Below are positions 27,331 to 36,802 of a stretch of 60,287 nt of DNA, piece after piece. The position numbers and the translations under genes were made by a program. The notes under the pieces were generated by a model that made no database searches, was not told the DNA's origin, and saw only the letters and a program-made list of their open reading frames with translations. The DNA is from Pseudomonadota bacterium (GTDB lineage Bacteria; Pseudomonadota; Gammaproteobacteria; Burkholderiales; Burkholderiaceae_C). Position 1 is the stretch's first letter, and every line of letters begins with the position of its first letter. The stretch is from positions 1 to 60,287 of the forward strand of contig JAFEDY010000023.1 in the NCBI GenBank assembly GCA_018241405.1, written 5' to 3'.

Positions 27331-27509
27331 GGTGAAACTCCTTCCTTGAACAAGAGATGCGAAGAGCCCCAGGGGGCCATCGGGCAAGGCAATCGTGCCT
27401 GCTGCCATCTACATAGGCTCTTGCGCCCGCTGTTCAAGGGCTCTGGATTGCGTGGCTTTGACCTGGCGCAAACCCTGCGCATGGCGCCGGCGCGCCGCAC
27501 AATCGGCCC

Positions 27510-30101
27510 ATGCTGCCCGCCCTGCTGCACACTTTTTCCTGGCGTGAACTCTGCCGCCACCCCTGGCGCAGCGCGGCTGCCGTGGCCGCCGTCATGCTGG
27601 GCGTGGCGCTGGGCTTTGCGGTGCATGTGATCAACGCCTCGGCGCTGGATGAATTCAGCCAGGCCGTGCGCGCGGTGGAAGGCCGGCCCGACCTGGAGCT
27701 GCGCGCCACGCGCGGCACCCTGCCCGAGTCGCTCTACGGCCTGGTCGCGGCCCAGCCGCAGGTGCAGCTGGCCAGCCCCTGGCTGGAGCTGCCCGTGCGC
27801 GCGACCAGCGACGCCGCGCACGCCAGCGTGGCGCTGCGCGTGCTGGGCGCCGACGCGCTGCTGCTGCCCGCCATGGCGCCAGCGCTGGCGCCACGCGTGT
27901 TTGACGGCAGCGACCGCCTGGCCATGCTGGCACCGGCCACGGTATTTTTGAACCCGGCCGCGCAGCAGGCGCTGGGCCTGGGGGCAATAGATGCACACAC
28001 ACCGCCGCTCACGCTGCAATCAGGCCTGGCCACGCACAGCGTGCGCGTGGCCGGCACGGTGGCCGCGGGCGGGCCGCCGCTGGCCGTGATGGACATTGGC
28101 GCGGCGCAAGACCTGTTCGGCCGCGCCGGCCAGCTCACGCGCATCGACCTGCGGCTGCGCCCGGGCGCCATGCGCGCGCAGCTGCAAGACCTGCTGGCCG
28201 CCCTGCCCGGCTGGCCCGCGGACGTGCAGTTCGCCGTGCCGCAGGATGCGGTGCAGCGCGTGGACAGCCTGTCGCGCGCCTACCGCGTCAACCTCACGGT
28301 GCTGGCGCTGGTGGCGCTGTTCACGGGGGCCTTTCTGGTGTTCTCCGTGCTGGCGCTCAGCGTGGCACAGCGCGCGCCGCAGCTGGCGCTCTTGGCCGTG
28401 CTGGGCGCCACACCGCGCGAGCGGCTGGCCCTGGTGCTGCTGGAGTCCTGCGTGCTGGGCCTGGCGGGCAGCGTGGCCGGCATCGCCCTGGGCACGGTCC
28501 TGGCGGCGCTGGCGCTGCAGCTGCTGGGCGGCGACCTGGGCGGGGGCTACTTTGCCGGCGTACGGCCCGCGCTGCAGTGGAGCCCGGGCGCGGCCCTGGT
28601 CTACGCCCTGCTGGGCCTGGCCGCCGCGCTGGCGGGCGGCTGGTGGCCGGCGCGCCAGGCCCAGCGGCTGCCGCCAGCGCAGACACTCAAGGGCCTGGGC
28701 AGCCACAGCGGGCGCGCAGGCCATGCCTGGACAGCACTTGTTTTGATAGCTGCCAGCGCTTTGCTGGCAAGCGCTCCACCTATTTTTGGCATACCGCTTG
28801 CGGCCTATGTGTCGGTGGGTCTGCTATTGATCGGCGGCATGGCGCTGCTGCCCTGGCTGGTGCAGGCCCTGCTGGCCCGCCTTGCGCCGCTGGCCGCGGG
28901 CAACGCCCTGGCCCTGCTGGCACTGGAGCGCACGCGCCGCATGCCCGCAGGCGCGGCCGTGGCCGTGGGCGGCGTGGTCGCGGCGCTGAGCCTGGCCGTG
29001 GCGCTGACGGTGATGGTGAGCAGCTTTCGCGGCTCGGTCGGCCAGTGGCTGGACAGCGTGCTGCCCGCGCCGCTGTACCTGCGCGCGGCGGGCGGCTTGA
29101 GCAGCGACGATACCGCAGTTTTCCCACCCGCCTTTGCCGACAGCCTGGCCAGGCTGCCCGGCGTGGCGCGCGTGCAGGCGCTGCGCAGCAGCAGCCTGCA
29201 ACTGGCGCCTGATCGCCCGGCCGTGACCCTGCTGGCCCGCCCGCTGGGCGATGACCCGGCCCAGGCCCTGCCGCTGGTGGGCGCGGCCCTGCCCGTGCCG
29301 CCGGGGCGCGTGGGCGTGTACGTGAGCGAGGCCGTCGTGGCCCTGTATGGCGCCCGGCCCGGCGCGGACTGGCCCGCGCTTTCAAAGGTTTTCAGGCCGC
29401 TAGCGCTTGATGGGCAAGCGCAAGAAGCTAGGTTTTTCATAGCTGGCGTATGGCACGACTATGTGCGCCAGCATGGCGCCATTGCGTTCGATGGCCGGGA
29501 CTTCGTGCGCCTGACGGGCGACGCGCGCAGCAGCGACCTGGCGCTGTGGCCGGCACCGGGGACGGATGCCGCGCAACTGCGCCGCCAGGTGCTGGCGCAG
29601 GCACGGCAGGAGCTGGGCGAGGCCGCCGCGGCGGCGCTGGAATTCACCTCGGCCGACGCCATACGCGCGCGCTCGCTGGCCCTCTTCGACCGCAGCTTCG
29701 CCGTCACCTACTGGCTGCAGGCCGTGGCGATTGCCATAGGCCTGTTCGGCGTAGCCGCCAGCTTCAGCGCCCAGGTGCTGGCACGGCGCAAGGAGTTCGG
29801 CCTGCTGGCCCACCTGGGCCTGACGCGGCGGCAGATTCTGGCCGTGGTCGCCGCCGAGGGCGCGGCCTGGACGGCCGTGGGGGCGCTGGCCGGCCTGCTG
29901 CTGGGCCTGGCCGTGGCCGCGGTGCTGGTGCATGTGGTCAACCCGCAGAGCTTTCACTGGACCATGGACATGGCCCTGCCCTGGCTGCGCCTGGCGGGCC
30001 TCGCCGCCGCCGTGGTGGCTGTGGGCACGCTCACGGCCTGGCTCGCGGGCCGCATGGCGGCGGAGCGCGATGCGGTGCTGGCCGTCAAGGAGGACTGGTA
30101 G
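27510..30101 (+). CDS. FtsX-like ABC permease (AttFG-like)
   Basis: This 863-residue membrane protein has an N-terminal helix, a large periplasmic MacB-type domain, two FtsX core units (around 260-390 with VFSVLALSVAQRAPQLALLA, and near 740-860 with AIAIGLFGVAASFSAQVLA) and four central helices. It works with the LolD-like ATPase 600 bp upstream, most likely moving lipidic or lipoprotein cargo. Two stretches (VLIAASALLASAPPIFG and RPLALDGQAQEARFFIAG) are encoded by in-frame copies of the palindromic repeat, the first making up most of a membrane helix. Confidence 0.88.
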   Translation: MLPALLHTFSWRELCRHPWRSAAAVAAVMLGVALGFAVHVINASALDEFSQAVRAVEGRPDLELRATRGTLPESLYGLVAAQPQVQLASPWLELPVRATSDAAHASVALRVLGADALLLPAMAPALAPRVFDGSDRLAMLAPATVFLNPAAQQALGLGAIDAHTPPLTLQSGLATHSVRVAGTVAAGGPPLAVMDIGAAQDLFGRAGQLTRIDLRLRPGAMRAQLQDLLAALPGWPADVQFAVPQDAVQRVDSLSRAYRVNLTVLALVALFTGAFLVFSVLALSVAQRAPQLALLAVLGATPRERLALVLLESCVLGLAGSVAGIALGTVLAALALQLLGGDLGGGYFAGVRPALQWSPGAALVYALLGLAAALAGGWWPARQAQRLPPAQTLKGLGSHSGRAGHAWTALVLIAASALLASAPPIFGIPLAAYVSVGLLLIGGMALLPWLVQALLARLAPLAAGNALALLALERTRRMPAGAAVAVGGVVAALSLAVALTVMVSSFRGSVGQWLDSVLPAPLYLRAAGGLSSDDTAVFPPAFADSLARLPGVARVQALRSSSLQLAPDRPAVTLLARPLGDDPAQALPLVGAALPVPPGRVGVYVSEAVVALYGARPGADWPALSKVFRPLALDGQAQEARFFIAGVWHDYVRQHGAIAFDGRDFVRLTGDARSSDLALWPAPGTDAAQLRRQVLAQARQELGEAAAAALEFTSADAIRARSLALFDRSFAVTYWLQAVAIAIGLFGVAASFSAQVLARRKEFGLLAHLGLTRRQILAVVAAEGAAWTAVGALAGLLLGLAVAAVLVHVVNPQSFHWTMDMALPWLRLAGLAAAVVAVGTLTAWLAGRMAAERDAVLAVKEDW
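28736..28792. repeat. Palindromic repeat copy 1 inside the FtsX-like permease gene
   Basis: Plus strand: TTTTGATAGCTGCCAGCGCT, TTGCTGGC, AAGCGCTCCACCTATTTTTG. It is a full copy with clear arms (AGCGCT/AAGCGCT) and tails. It is read in the same frame as the copy in miaA and yields a hydrophobic peptide within a predicted membrane helix. Confidence 0.75.
29384..29446. repeat. Palindromic repeat copy 2 inside the FtsX-like permease gene
   Basis: Plus strand: GTTTTCAGGCCGCTAGCGCT, TGATGGGCAA, GCGCAAGAAGCTAGGTTTTT. It is in the opposite orientation to copy 1 and lies in frame in a periplasmic region. Arms CTAGCGCTTG and CAAGCGC pair. Confidence 0.75.
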
Positions 30102-30119
30102 GGGCGCACAATACGCTCC

Positions 30120-31190
30120 ATGCCTACCACCAACACTCCCACCGACGGCCGCTGGCTGCACCAGGCCATTGCCCGCATCGAGGCCGACTACCAGCGCAGT
30201 GCCGACACACACCTGATACCGCTGCCGCTGCCCGCGTTCACCGCGGCGGGCATAGACCTGTACCTCAAGGACGAGTCCACCCACCCCACGGGCAGCTTGA
30301 AGCATCGGCTGGCGCGTTCGCTGTTCCTGTACGCGCTGTGCAACGGCTGGGTGCGCGAGGGCTCGACCATCGTCGAGGCGTCGAGCGGATCAACGGCCGT
30401 GAGCGAGGCCTACTTCGCGCGCCTCCTGGGCCTGCCCTTCGTGGCCGTGATGCCGCGCAGCACCTCGGCCGAGAAGATCGCGCTGATCGAGTTCTACGGC
30501 GGGCGCTGCCACTTCGTGGACAGTGCCGGCCAGGTGTACGAGGCGGCGCACACCATCGCGGCGCAGACGGGCGGGCACTACATGGACCAGTTCACCTACG
30601 CCGAGCGCGCCACCGACTGGCGCGGCAACAACAATATTGCCGAAAGCATGTTCAGCCAGATGCAGCGCGAGCGCCACTCCATCCCGCGCTGGATCGTGGT
30701 GGGCGCAGGCACGGGCGGCACCAGCGCCACCATAGGCCGCTACGTGCGCTACCAGCGCCACGCCACCGAACTGTGCGTGGCCGACCCGGCGGGCTCGGTT
30801 TTTGGCGCCTACCACCGCACGGGCGACGCCCAGCTGACCGCTCCCGGCTCGCGCATCGAGGGCATAGGCCGGCCGCGCGTGGAACCCAGCTTCGTGCGCA
30901 GCCTGGTCGATCGCATGGAAGAAATCCAGGACGTGGACTCCATCGCCGCCATGCGCGCGCTGTCGGCGCTGCTGGGCCGGCGCGTGGGGCCGTCCACGGG
31001 CACCAACTTCGTCGCCATGCTGCTGCTGGCGCAGGAGATGCGCGCGCGCGGCGAGCGGGGTTCCATCCTGTCACTGCTGTGCGACGCGGGCGAACGCTAC
31101 CTGCCCACCTACCACGACGCGGCCTGGGTACAGGCCAGCCTGGGCGACTGCACGGCGGCCGAACAGCGGCTGCAGGCGCAGCTGGCTTGA
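30120..31190 (+). CDS. PLP-dependent cysteine desulfhydrase, Cds1-like
   Basis: This 356-residue fold-type II PLP enzyme has the cofactor lysine K61 in [18 protein letters not shown], the substrate loop [15 protein letters not shown] and the phosphate-binding [10 protein letters not shown]. These segments closely recall mycobacterial Cds1, which releases H2S, pyruvate and ammonia from cysteine, so that is the favoured function; cysteine synthase is the alternative. It lies between the FtsX-like permease and AttH-like genes, starting 18 bp after one and overlapping the other by TTGA. Confidence 0.88.
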   Translation: MPTTNTPTDGRWLHQAIARIEADYQRSADTHLIPLPLPAFTAAGIDLYLKDESTHPTGSLKHRLARSLFLYALCNGWVREGSTIVEASSGSTAVSEAYFARLLGLPFVAVMPRSTSAEKIALIEFYGGRCHFVDSAGQVYEAAHTIAAQTGGHYMDQFTYAERATDWRGNNNIAESMFSQMQRERHSIPRWIVVGAGTGGTSATIGRYVRYQRHATELCVADPAGSVFGAYHRTGDAQLTAPGSRIEGIGRPRVEPSFVRSLVDRMEEIQDVDSIAAMRALSALLGRRVGPSTGTNFVAMLLLAQEMRARGERGSILSLLCDAGERYLPTYHDAAWVQASLGDCTAAEQRLQAQLA

Positions 31191-32281
31191 TCGCCCGGCG
31201 CGCCCTGCTGGCCCTGGGCGCATGCGGCGCCCTGGGCGGGCGCGCCGCGGCGCTGCCGGCGCGCGCGCTGGTGTTTCCGCGCGACCATGGCAGCCACCCC
31301 GGACTGCGCACCGAGTGGTGGTACATCACCGGCCAGGCGCGCGCCGAGGGGCGGCTGTGGGGCTTTCAGATCACCTTCTTCCGCTCGCGCGTCGATGACA
31401 CGCAGGCCCTGCAATCGGCCTTCGCCGCACGCCAGCTGGTCTTCGCCCATGCGGCGCTGACCGACGTGCAGGGTGCGCGCCAGCTACACGACCAGCGCAT
31501 TGCGCGCGCCGGCTTCGGCATAGCCCAGGCATCGGCGGACGACTGCGACATAGGCCTGCGCGACTGGTCGCTGCGGCGCCTGCCCACCAATGCACCCGGC
31601 GCCAGCCGCTACGAGATCCGCGCCCAGGCCGAGGGCTTTGCGCTGGCGCTCGATTGCCCCAGCACCCAGCCGGTGCTGCTGCAGGGCGACGCCGGCCTGT
31701 CGCGCAAGGGGCCCGAGCCCGACCAGGCCAGCTACTACTACAGCCAGCCGCAGCTGGCGGTGACGGGCACGATCACGCTGGCGGGCCGCCACATGACCGT
31801 CACCGATGCGCCAGCGCCCGACAACCGCGCCTGGATGGACCACGAATGGAGCGAGGCGCTGATGGCGCCCGACGCCGTGGGCTGGGACTGGATGGGCATG
31901 AACCTCGTGGACGGCTCCGCGCTCATGGCGTTCCAGCTGCGACGCGCCGACGGCAGCGCGCTGTGGGCCGGCGGCTCGTGGCGGCGCGTGGACGCATCCG
32001 GCGCACGGATCTTCGGCCCGAAGGAGGTGCTGTTCACGCCGCTGCGCCACTGGCAAAGCCCCGGCAGCGGTGCCAACTATCCGGTGCAGTGGCGCGTGGA
32101 CACGCCCGTCGGCAGCTTCACCGTGCAGGCGCTGCTGGACGCGCAGGAGCTCGACAGCCGCGCCTCCACGGGCGCCACCTACTGGGAGGGCCTGAGCCTG
32201 CTGCGCAACGAGGCGAAGCAGGAGGTCGGGCGCGGCTATCTGGAGATGACGGGTTACGCCCAGCGGCTGCGGCTGGGGTGA
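31187..32281 (+). CDS. AttH/CrtC lipocalin-like secreted protein
   Basis: This 364-residue protein has a short signal-like N-terminus ([20 protein letters not shown]), then the double lipocalin-like domain: [29 protein letters not shown], and [13 protein letters not shown]. These mark the AttH family, once annotated carotenoid 1,2-hydratase; no carotenoid genes are present. AttH proteins usually sit beside LolD/FtsX-like ABC genes, as here. The start is taken as the TTG overlapping the preceding stop, since no ATG lies nearby and the signal sequence starts there. Confidence 0.85.
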   Translation: MIARRALLALGACGALGGRAAALPARALVFPRDHGSHPGLRTEWWYITGQARAEGRLWGFQITFFRSRVDDTQALQSAFAARQLVFAHAALTDVQGARQLHDQRIARAGFGIAQASADDCDIGLRDWSLRRLPTNAPGASRYEIRAQAEGFALALDCPSTQPVLLQGDAGLSRKGPEPDQASYYYSQPQLAVTGTITLAGRHMTVTDAPAPDNRAWMDHEWSEALMAPDAVGWDWMGMNLVDGSALMAFQLRRADGSALWAGGSWRRVDASGARIFGPKEVLFTPLRHWQSPGSGANYPVQWRVDTPVGSFTVQALLDAQELDSRASTGATYWEGLSLLRNEAKQEVGRGYLEMTGYAQRLRLG

Positions 32282-32309
32282 CTTCGGCCGGGGTGCAGCG
32301 CTACCCGGC

Positions 32310-33311
32310 TCAATGCGAGCCGCCGCCGCCCGCGCCGCGGCGCTGCAGCCAGGCAATGATTTCGCCCATGATGCCGCGCCGGAAGGCCAGCACGCAGATC
32401 ACGAAGATCAGGCCGGTGACGATGGTCACCGATTCGCCCAGGGTGTTGAACCAGTCAACGGTCGTCAGCTTGGCCAGGAAGGTACCCAGGTCGCCGATCT
32501 TGTTCTCCAGCGCCACCACCACGGCGGCGCCGACCAGCGGACCGCTGAGCGTGCCCATGCCACCCACCAGGGTCATGAGCACCACATGGCCCGAGGCGCT
32601 CCAGTGCACGTCAGAGAGCGTGGCAAAGCCCAGCACCAGGGTCTTGAGCGCGCCGGCCAGGCCGGCGATGGCGGCCGATATGACGAAGGCCAGCAGCTTG
32701 AAGCGGTTGGTGTCATAGCCCAGCGAGGTGGCGCGCGGCTCGTTTTCCTTGATGCCGCGCAGCACCTGGCCGAACGGCGAGTCAATGGTGCGCACGATGA
32801 GCAGGAAGGCCGCCACCACGATGACCAGCGTGACGTAGTACATGGTCATGTCGCTCGACAGGTCCAGCACGCCGAAAAGCTTGCCGCGCGGCACGCCCTG
32901 CAGGCCGTCCTCGCCGCCGGTGAAGGGCATCTGCAGCGCCGCGAAGAACAGCATCTGCGCCAAGGCCAGCGTGATCATCGTGGCGTAGATGCCCTGGCGA
33001 CGGATGGTGAACCAGCCCATCACCAGGCCCAGCAAGGCGCCCGACAGCAGGCCGGCCAGCAGCCCCAGCTCGGGCGTGGCGCCCCAGACCTTGACGGCAT
33101 GGCCCGTCACATAGGCCGCGCCGCCCAGGAAGGCCGCATGGCCGAAGGACAGCAGCCCGGTGTAGCCCAGCAGCAGGTTGAAGGCCGAGGCGAACAGCGC
33201 GAAGCACAGCAGCTTCATGACGAACACCGGGTAGGCGCCCAGGAAGGGCGCGGCAATCAGGCCCAGCAGCAGCAGGGCATAACCGACGGGGGCGATTTTC
33301 TTGACGTTCAT
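32310..33311 (-). CDS. livM: Branched-chain amino acid-type ABC permease LivM
   Basis: This 333-residue inner-membrane permease of the HAAT family has about nine hydrophobic spans and the conserved GYTGLLSFGHAAFLGGAAY and GGMGTLSGPLVGAA segments. It forms the translocation channel with LivH, whose gene ends 19 bp upstream. The ATG at 33311 was preferred to an upstream in-frame start lacking family residues. The operon order on this strand is livG-livF-SBP-SBP-livH-livM. Confidence 0.93.
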   Translation of the reverse strand: MNVKKIAPVGYALLLLGLIAAPFLGAYPVFVMKLLCFALFASAFNLLLGYTGLLSFGHAAFLGGAAYVTGHAVKVWGATPELGLLAGLLSGALLGLVMGWFTIRRQGIYATMITLALAQMLFFAALQMPFTGGEDGLQGVPRGKLFGVLDLSSDMTMYYVTLVIVVAAFLLIVRTIDSPFGQVLRGIKENEPRATSLGYDTNRFKLLAFVISAAIAGLAGALKTLVLGFATLSDVHWSASGHVVLMTLVGGMGTLSGPLVGAAVVVALENKIGDLGTFLAKLTTVDWFNTLGESVTIVTGLIFVICVLAFRRGIMGEIIAWLQRRGAGGGGSH

Positions 33312-33330
33312 GTGGTGCACCCCTGCGGCT

Positions 33331-34215
33331 TCATTTCTCTTTGCCGAACAGGCCGGCAGGGCGGATGAGCAAAACAATGGCCATGATGACGAACACCACG
33401 GTGGACGAGGCCTCGGGGTAGAAGACCTTGGTGAAACCCTCGATCACGCCCAGGCCCAGGCCGGTGAGGATGGAGCCCATGATGGAGCCCATGCCGCCAA
33501 TGACCACCACGGCGAACACCACGATGATCAGGTTCTGCCCCATGAGCGGCGTGACCTGGTACACGGGCGCCGCCAGCACCCCGGCAAAGGCCGCCAGGGC
33601 CGCGCCGAAGGCGTAGGTCAGCGTGATCATCACCGGCACGTTGACGCCGAAGGCCTCTACCAGGCGCGGGTTCTCGGTGCCGGCGCGCAGGTAGGCGCCA
33701 AGCTTGGTTCTCTCGATCACGTACCAGGTGGCGATGCAGACCACGAGGGAGGCCACCACCACCCAGGCCCGGTAGTTGGGCAGGATCATGAAGCCCAGGT
33801 TGGTCGCGCCTTCGAGCAGCTCGGGCGTGTCGTACCCCAGGCCCGAGACGCCGTAGATGGAGCGGAACACGCCCTCGATGATCATGGTCAGGCCCAGCGT
33901 GAGCAGCAGGCCGTATAGGTGATCGAGCTTGTAGATCCAGCGCAGCAGCAGCCGCTCTATGACCACCCCGATCACTCCCACCAGCAGCGGCGCGGCGATC
34001 AGCATCACCCAATAGTTGACGCCGAGGTAGCTCATGGCCATCCAGGTGATCAGCGCCCCCAGCATGAACAGCGCGCCATGCGCGAAATTGATCACGTTGA
34101 GCAGGCCGAAGATCACGGCCAGGCCCAGGCTGAGGATCGCGTAGAACGAGCCATTGACCAGCCCCAGCAGGAGCTGGCTCAGCATGGCCGGCAGTGAGAC
34201 ACCAAAGATTTCCAT
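33331..34215 (-). CDS. livH: Branched-chain amino acid-type ABC permease LivH
   Basis: The 294-residue permease opens MEIFGVSLPAMLSQLLLGLV and contains LGLAVIFGLLNVINFAHGAL and IVVFAVVVIGGMGSIMGSI, the LivH hallmarks. A TTG nine bases upstream is an alternative start. It pairs with LivM. The high-affinity ligand is set by the two binding proteins encoded just upstream and may be a hydrophobic amino acid, an amide or an aromatic acid. Confidence 0.93.
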   Translation of the reverse strand: MEIFGVSLPAMLSQLLLGLVNGSFYAILSLGLAVIFGLLNVINFAHGALFMLGALITWMAMSYLGVNYWVMLIAAPLLVGVIGVVIERLLLRWIYKLDHLYGLLLTLGLTMIIEGVFRSIYGVSGLGYDTPELLEGATNLGFMILPNYRAWVVVASLVVCIATWYVIERTKLGAYLRAGTENPRLVEAFGVNVPVMITLTYAFGAALAAFAGVLAAPVYQVTPLMGQNLIIVVFAVVVIGGMGSIMGSILTGLGLGVIEGFTKVFYPEASSTVVFVIMAIVLLIRPAGLFGKEK

Positions 34216-34263
34216 TTGAACCAACCGCTACGGGTGATGGGAGAGGGACCGGTCAGCGCGCCA

Positions 34264-35460
34264 TTACTTCCACAGCGCGCACTTGCTTTCGGCCTTGGTG
34301 GTGAACACCTCGTCGCCGGGCAGCTTCTTGACGATCTTGTAGTAGTCCCAGGTGCCCTTGGACTCGGACGGGCTCTTGACCTGCACCAGGTACATGTCGT
34401 GCACGTAGCGGCCGTCGGGGCGGATCTGGCCCTTGGCGAAGAAGTCGTCCATCTTCATGGCGCGCCATGCCGCCATGACCTTGTCGGCATCGGTGCTCTT
34501 GGCTGCCTCGACGGCCTTGAGGTAGTTCATGGTGGCCGAGTAGTCGGCCGCCTGGATCTCGGTGGGGCGACGATTCGTCTTCTTCATGAAGGCGTCGGCA
34601 AACTTGCGCGAGGCGTCATCCATGTCCCAGTACCAGCTGGTGACGAACTGCATGCCCTCGGTGTTCTTCAGGCCCAGGCTGTGCACGTCGCTGTAGAAGA
34701 CCAGCATGGGCGCGACCTTCATGGTCTTGCCGATGCCGAATTCCTTGGCCGCCTTGATGGAGTTGATGGTGTCGCCGCCCGCGTTGGCCAGCGCCAGCAC
34801 CTGGGCCTTGGAGTTTTGCGCCTGCAGCAGGAAGGAGGAGAAGTCGGACGCATTGAGCGGATGGCGCACCGCGCCCACCACCGTGCCGCCCTTCTCCTTG
34901 ACCACCTTGGAGGCGTCGGCCTCCATGGCGTGGCCGAAGGCGTAGTCGGCCGTCAGGAAGAACCAGCTCTTGCCGCCGCCGGCCACGATGGCGCCGGCCG
35001 AGCCCTTGGACAGCGCCACGGTGTCGTACGCATAGTGCACGGTGTAGGGTGTGCACTGCTCGTTGGTCAGCGCCGACGAAGCCGCGCCGTTGTTGATCAA
35101 CACGCGCTTTTTCTCTTCGGCAATCTTTGCCAGTGCCAGAGCGGTGCCGGAGTTGGTGCCGCTGAAGATCATCGTCAGGCCTTGCGTGTCGATCCACTCG
35201 CGGGCCTTGCTGGCGGCGATGTCGGCCTTGTTCTGGTGGTCGGCGCTCATGAGCTCGATGGGCATGCCCAGCACCTTGCCGCCGAAGTCGTCGATGGCCA
35301 TCTGTATGGCCGTGGCGCCGTACTTGCCCTCCAGGTCGGCGTACAGGCTGGACATGTCCGAGATGTAGCCGATCTTGACCTTGTCCTGCGCATGGGCCGG
35401 CGCCGCCATGAGGCCTGCGGCGCCCAGCGCCAGGGCCAATGTCACGAACTTTGAATTCAT
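34264..35460 (-). CDS. HAAT-family periplasmic binding protein, paralog B
   Basis: This 398-residue type I periplasmic binding protein has a signal peptide (LALALGAAGLMAAPAHA) and then DKVKIGYISDMSSLYADLEG. It is one of two tandem paralogs that agree over nearly their whole length (for example IELMSADHQNKADIAASKAR and the C-terminal TKAESKCALWK). The domain resembles ligand-binding proteins for branched-chain or aromatic compounds. The duplication presumably extends ligand range for one LivHMGF membrane complex. Confidence 0.92.
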   Translation of the reverse strand: MNSKFVTLALALGAAGLMAAPAHAQDKVKIGYISDMSSLYADLEGKYGATAIQMAIDDFGGKVLGMPIELMSADHQNKADIAASKAREWIDTQGLTMIFSGTNSGTALALAKIAEEKKRVLINNGAASSALTNEQCTPYTVHYAYDTVALSKGSAGAIVAGGGKSWFFLTADYAFGHAMEADASKVVKEKGGTVVGAVRHPLNASDFSSFLLQAQNSKAQVLALANAGGDTINSIKAAKEFGIGKTMKVAPMLVFYSDVHSLGLKNTEGMQFVTSWYWDMDDASRKFADAFMKKTNRRPTEIQAADYSATMNYLKAVEAAKSTDADKVMAAWRAMKMDDFFAKGQIRPDGRYVHDMYLVQVKSPSESKGTWDYYKIVKKLPGDEVFTTKAESKCALWK

Positions 35461-35544
35461 GTCCAGTCTCCTGAAATTTTCCTTGATGTGATGTGCTGTG
35501 CCCGCCCACGCGGGCCCGGCAAGGCGCCGCGCGGGTGGCTCAAT

Positions 35545-36747
35545 TTATTTCCACAGGGCGCACTTGCTCTCGGCCTTGGTGGTCCACACCTGGTCGGCCG
35601 GCAGCTTGGCCACGACCTTGTAGTAGTCCCAGGGCTGCTGCGACTCCTTTTGCGACTTCACCTGCATCAGGTACATGTCGTGGGCGAAGCGGCCATCGGG
35701 GCGGATCACGCCCTTGGCGTAGAAGTCGTCGATGGGCGTGGACTTGAGCTTGGCCATGACCTTGTCGGCATCCGTGCTGCCGGCGGCCTGCACGGCCTTG
35801 AGGTAGTTCATGGTGGCCGAGTAATCGGCGGCATGAATATCGGTGGGCATGCGCTTGGTCTTCTCGAAGAACTTTTTGCCGAATGCACGCGTCTGGTCGT
35901 TCAGGTTCCAGTCCCAGCTCGTCGTCAGCAGCAGGCCTTCGGTGTTCTTCAGGCCCAGGCTGTGCACGTCGGTGATGAACACCAGCAGGCCGGCCAGCTT
36001 CATGGACTTGGTAATGCCGAACTCCTTGGCGGCCTTGACGGAGTTTTGCAGATCCCCGCCCGCATTGGCCAGGCCCAGCACCTGCGCCTTGGAGTTCTGT
36101 GCCTGCAACAGGAAGGACGAGAAGTCCGATGCGTTCAGCGGATGCCTGACATTGCCCAGCACGGTGCCGCCGCTCTCCTTGACCACGCGCGCGGTATCGG
36201 ACTCGAGTGCGGCGCCAAAGGCATAGTCGGCCGTCAGGAAGAACCAGGACTTGCCGCCCTGCTTGACCACCGCGCTACCCGTTCCCTTGGCCAGGGCCAC
36301 GGTGTCGTAGGCATAGTGCACGGTGTAGGGGCTGCACTGCTCATTGGTCAGCGCCGAGGAGCCCGCGCCGCTGTCGAAGAACACGCGCTTCTTCTCCTTG
36401 GCGATCTCGGCCATGGCCAGCGCCGTGCCCGAGTTGGTACCACCGAACAGCATGGTCAGGCCCTGGGTGTCGATCCACTCGCGCGCCTTGCTGGCGGCAA
36501 TGTCGGCCTTGTTCTGGTGGTCGGCGCTCATGAGCTCGATGGGCTTGCCCAGCACCTTGCCGCCAAAGTCGTCGATGGCCATCTGGATGGCGAGGGCTCC
36601 GTTCTTGCCCTCCAGATCCGCGTACAAGCTGGACATATCGGTGATGAAGCCGATCTTCACCTTGTCCTGCGCCTGCGCCTGCACCGCGGCCAGGGACATG
36701 CCTGCGGCACCGAGGACGGTAACCAGGGTCTTGAGTTTGCGGTTCAT
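35545..36747 (-). CDS. HAAT-family periplasmic binding protein, paralog A
   Basis: This 400-residue binding protein has a signal peptide (LVTVLGAAGMSLAAVQAQA) followed by DKVKIGFITDMSSLYADLEG. It is strongly similar to its downstream neighbour; differences cluster in the middle (MLFGGTNSGTALAMAEIAKE against MIFSGTNSGTALALAKIAEE) and in the ligand-cleft region near TTSWDWNLN against VTSWYWDMD. The ATG at 36747 follows GAAGGAG. It is the first binding protein after livF in the operon. Confidence 0.92.
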   Translation of the reverse strand: MNRKLKTLVTVLGAAGMSLAAVQAQAQDKVKIGFITDMSSLYADLEGKNGALAIQMAIDDFGGKVLGKPIELMSADHQNKADIAASKAREWIDTQGLTMLFGGTNSGTALAMAEIAKEKKRVFFDSGAGSSALTNEQCSPYTVHYAYDTVALAKGTGSAVVKQGGKSWFFLTADYAFGAALESDTARVVKESGGTVLGNVRHPLNASDFSSFLLQAQNSKAQVLGLANAGGDLQNSVKAAKEFGITKSMKLAGLLVFITDVHSLGLKNTEGLLLTTSWDWNLNDQTRAFGKKFFEKTKRMPTDIHAADYSATMNYLKAVQAAGSTDADKVMAKLKSTPIDDFYAKGVIRPDGRFAHDMYLMQVKSQKESQQPWDYYKVVAKLPADQVWTTKAESKCALWK

Positions 36748-36802
36748 GTAACGCTCCTTCTCTTGGTAGTCAGAAATCAACTTGACGCTGCGAGAGACGT
36801 GC

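Noticed and set aside
27411..27460. Possible palindromic repeat copy upstream of the FtsX-like permease
   Set aside because: GGCTCTTG...CAAGGGCTC pairs weakly but lacks the AGCGCT core and the AT-rich tails.
29450..31186. Long N-terminal extension of the AttH-like protein
   Set aside because: The frame stays open for about 580 codons upstream but is Gly/Arg/Ala-rich nonsense overlying the permease and PLP enzyme genes. The signal-like sequence starts at the TTG at 31187.
31187..32281. Carotenoid 1,2-hydratase
   Set aside because: The family shares the lipocalin-like fold, but no carotenoid genes are present and the ABC neighbours point to AttH.
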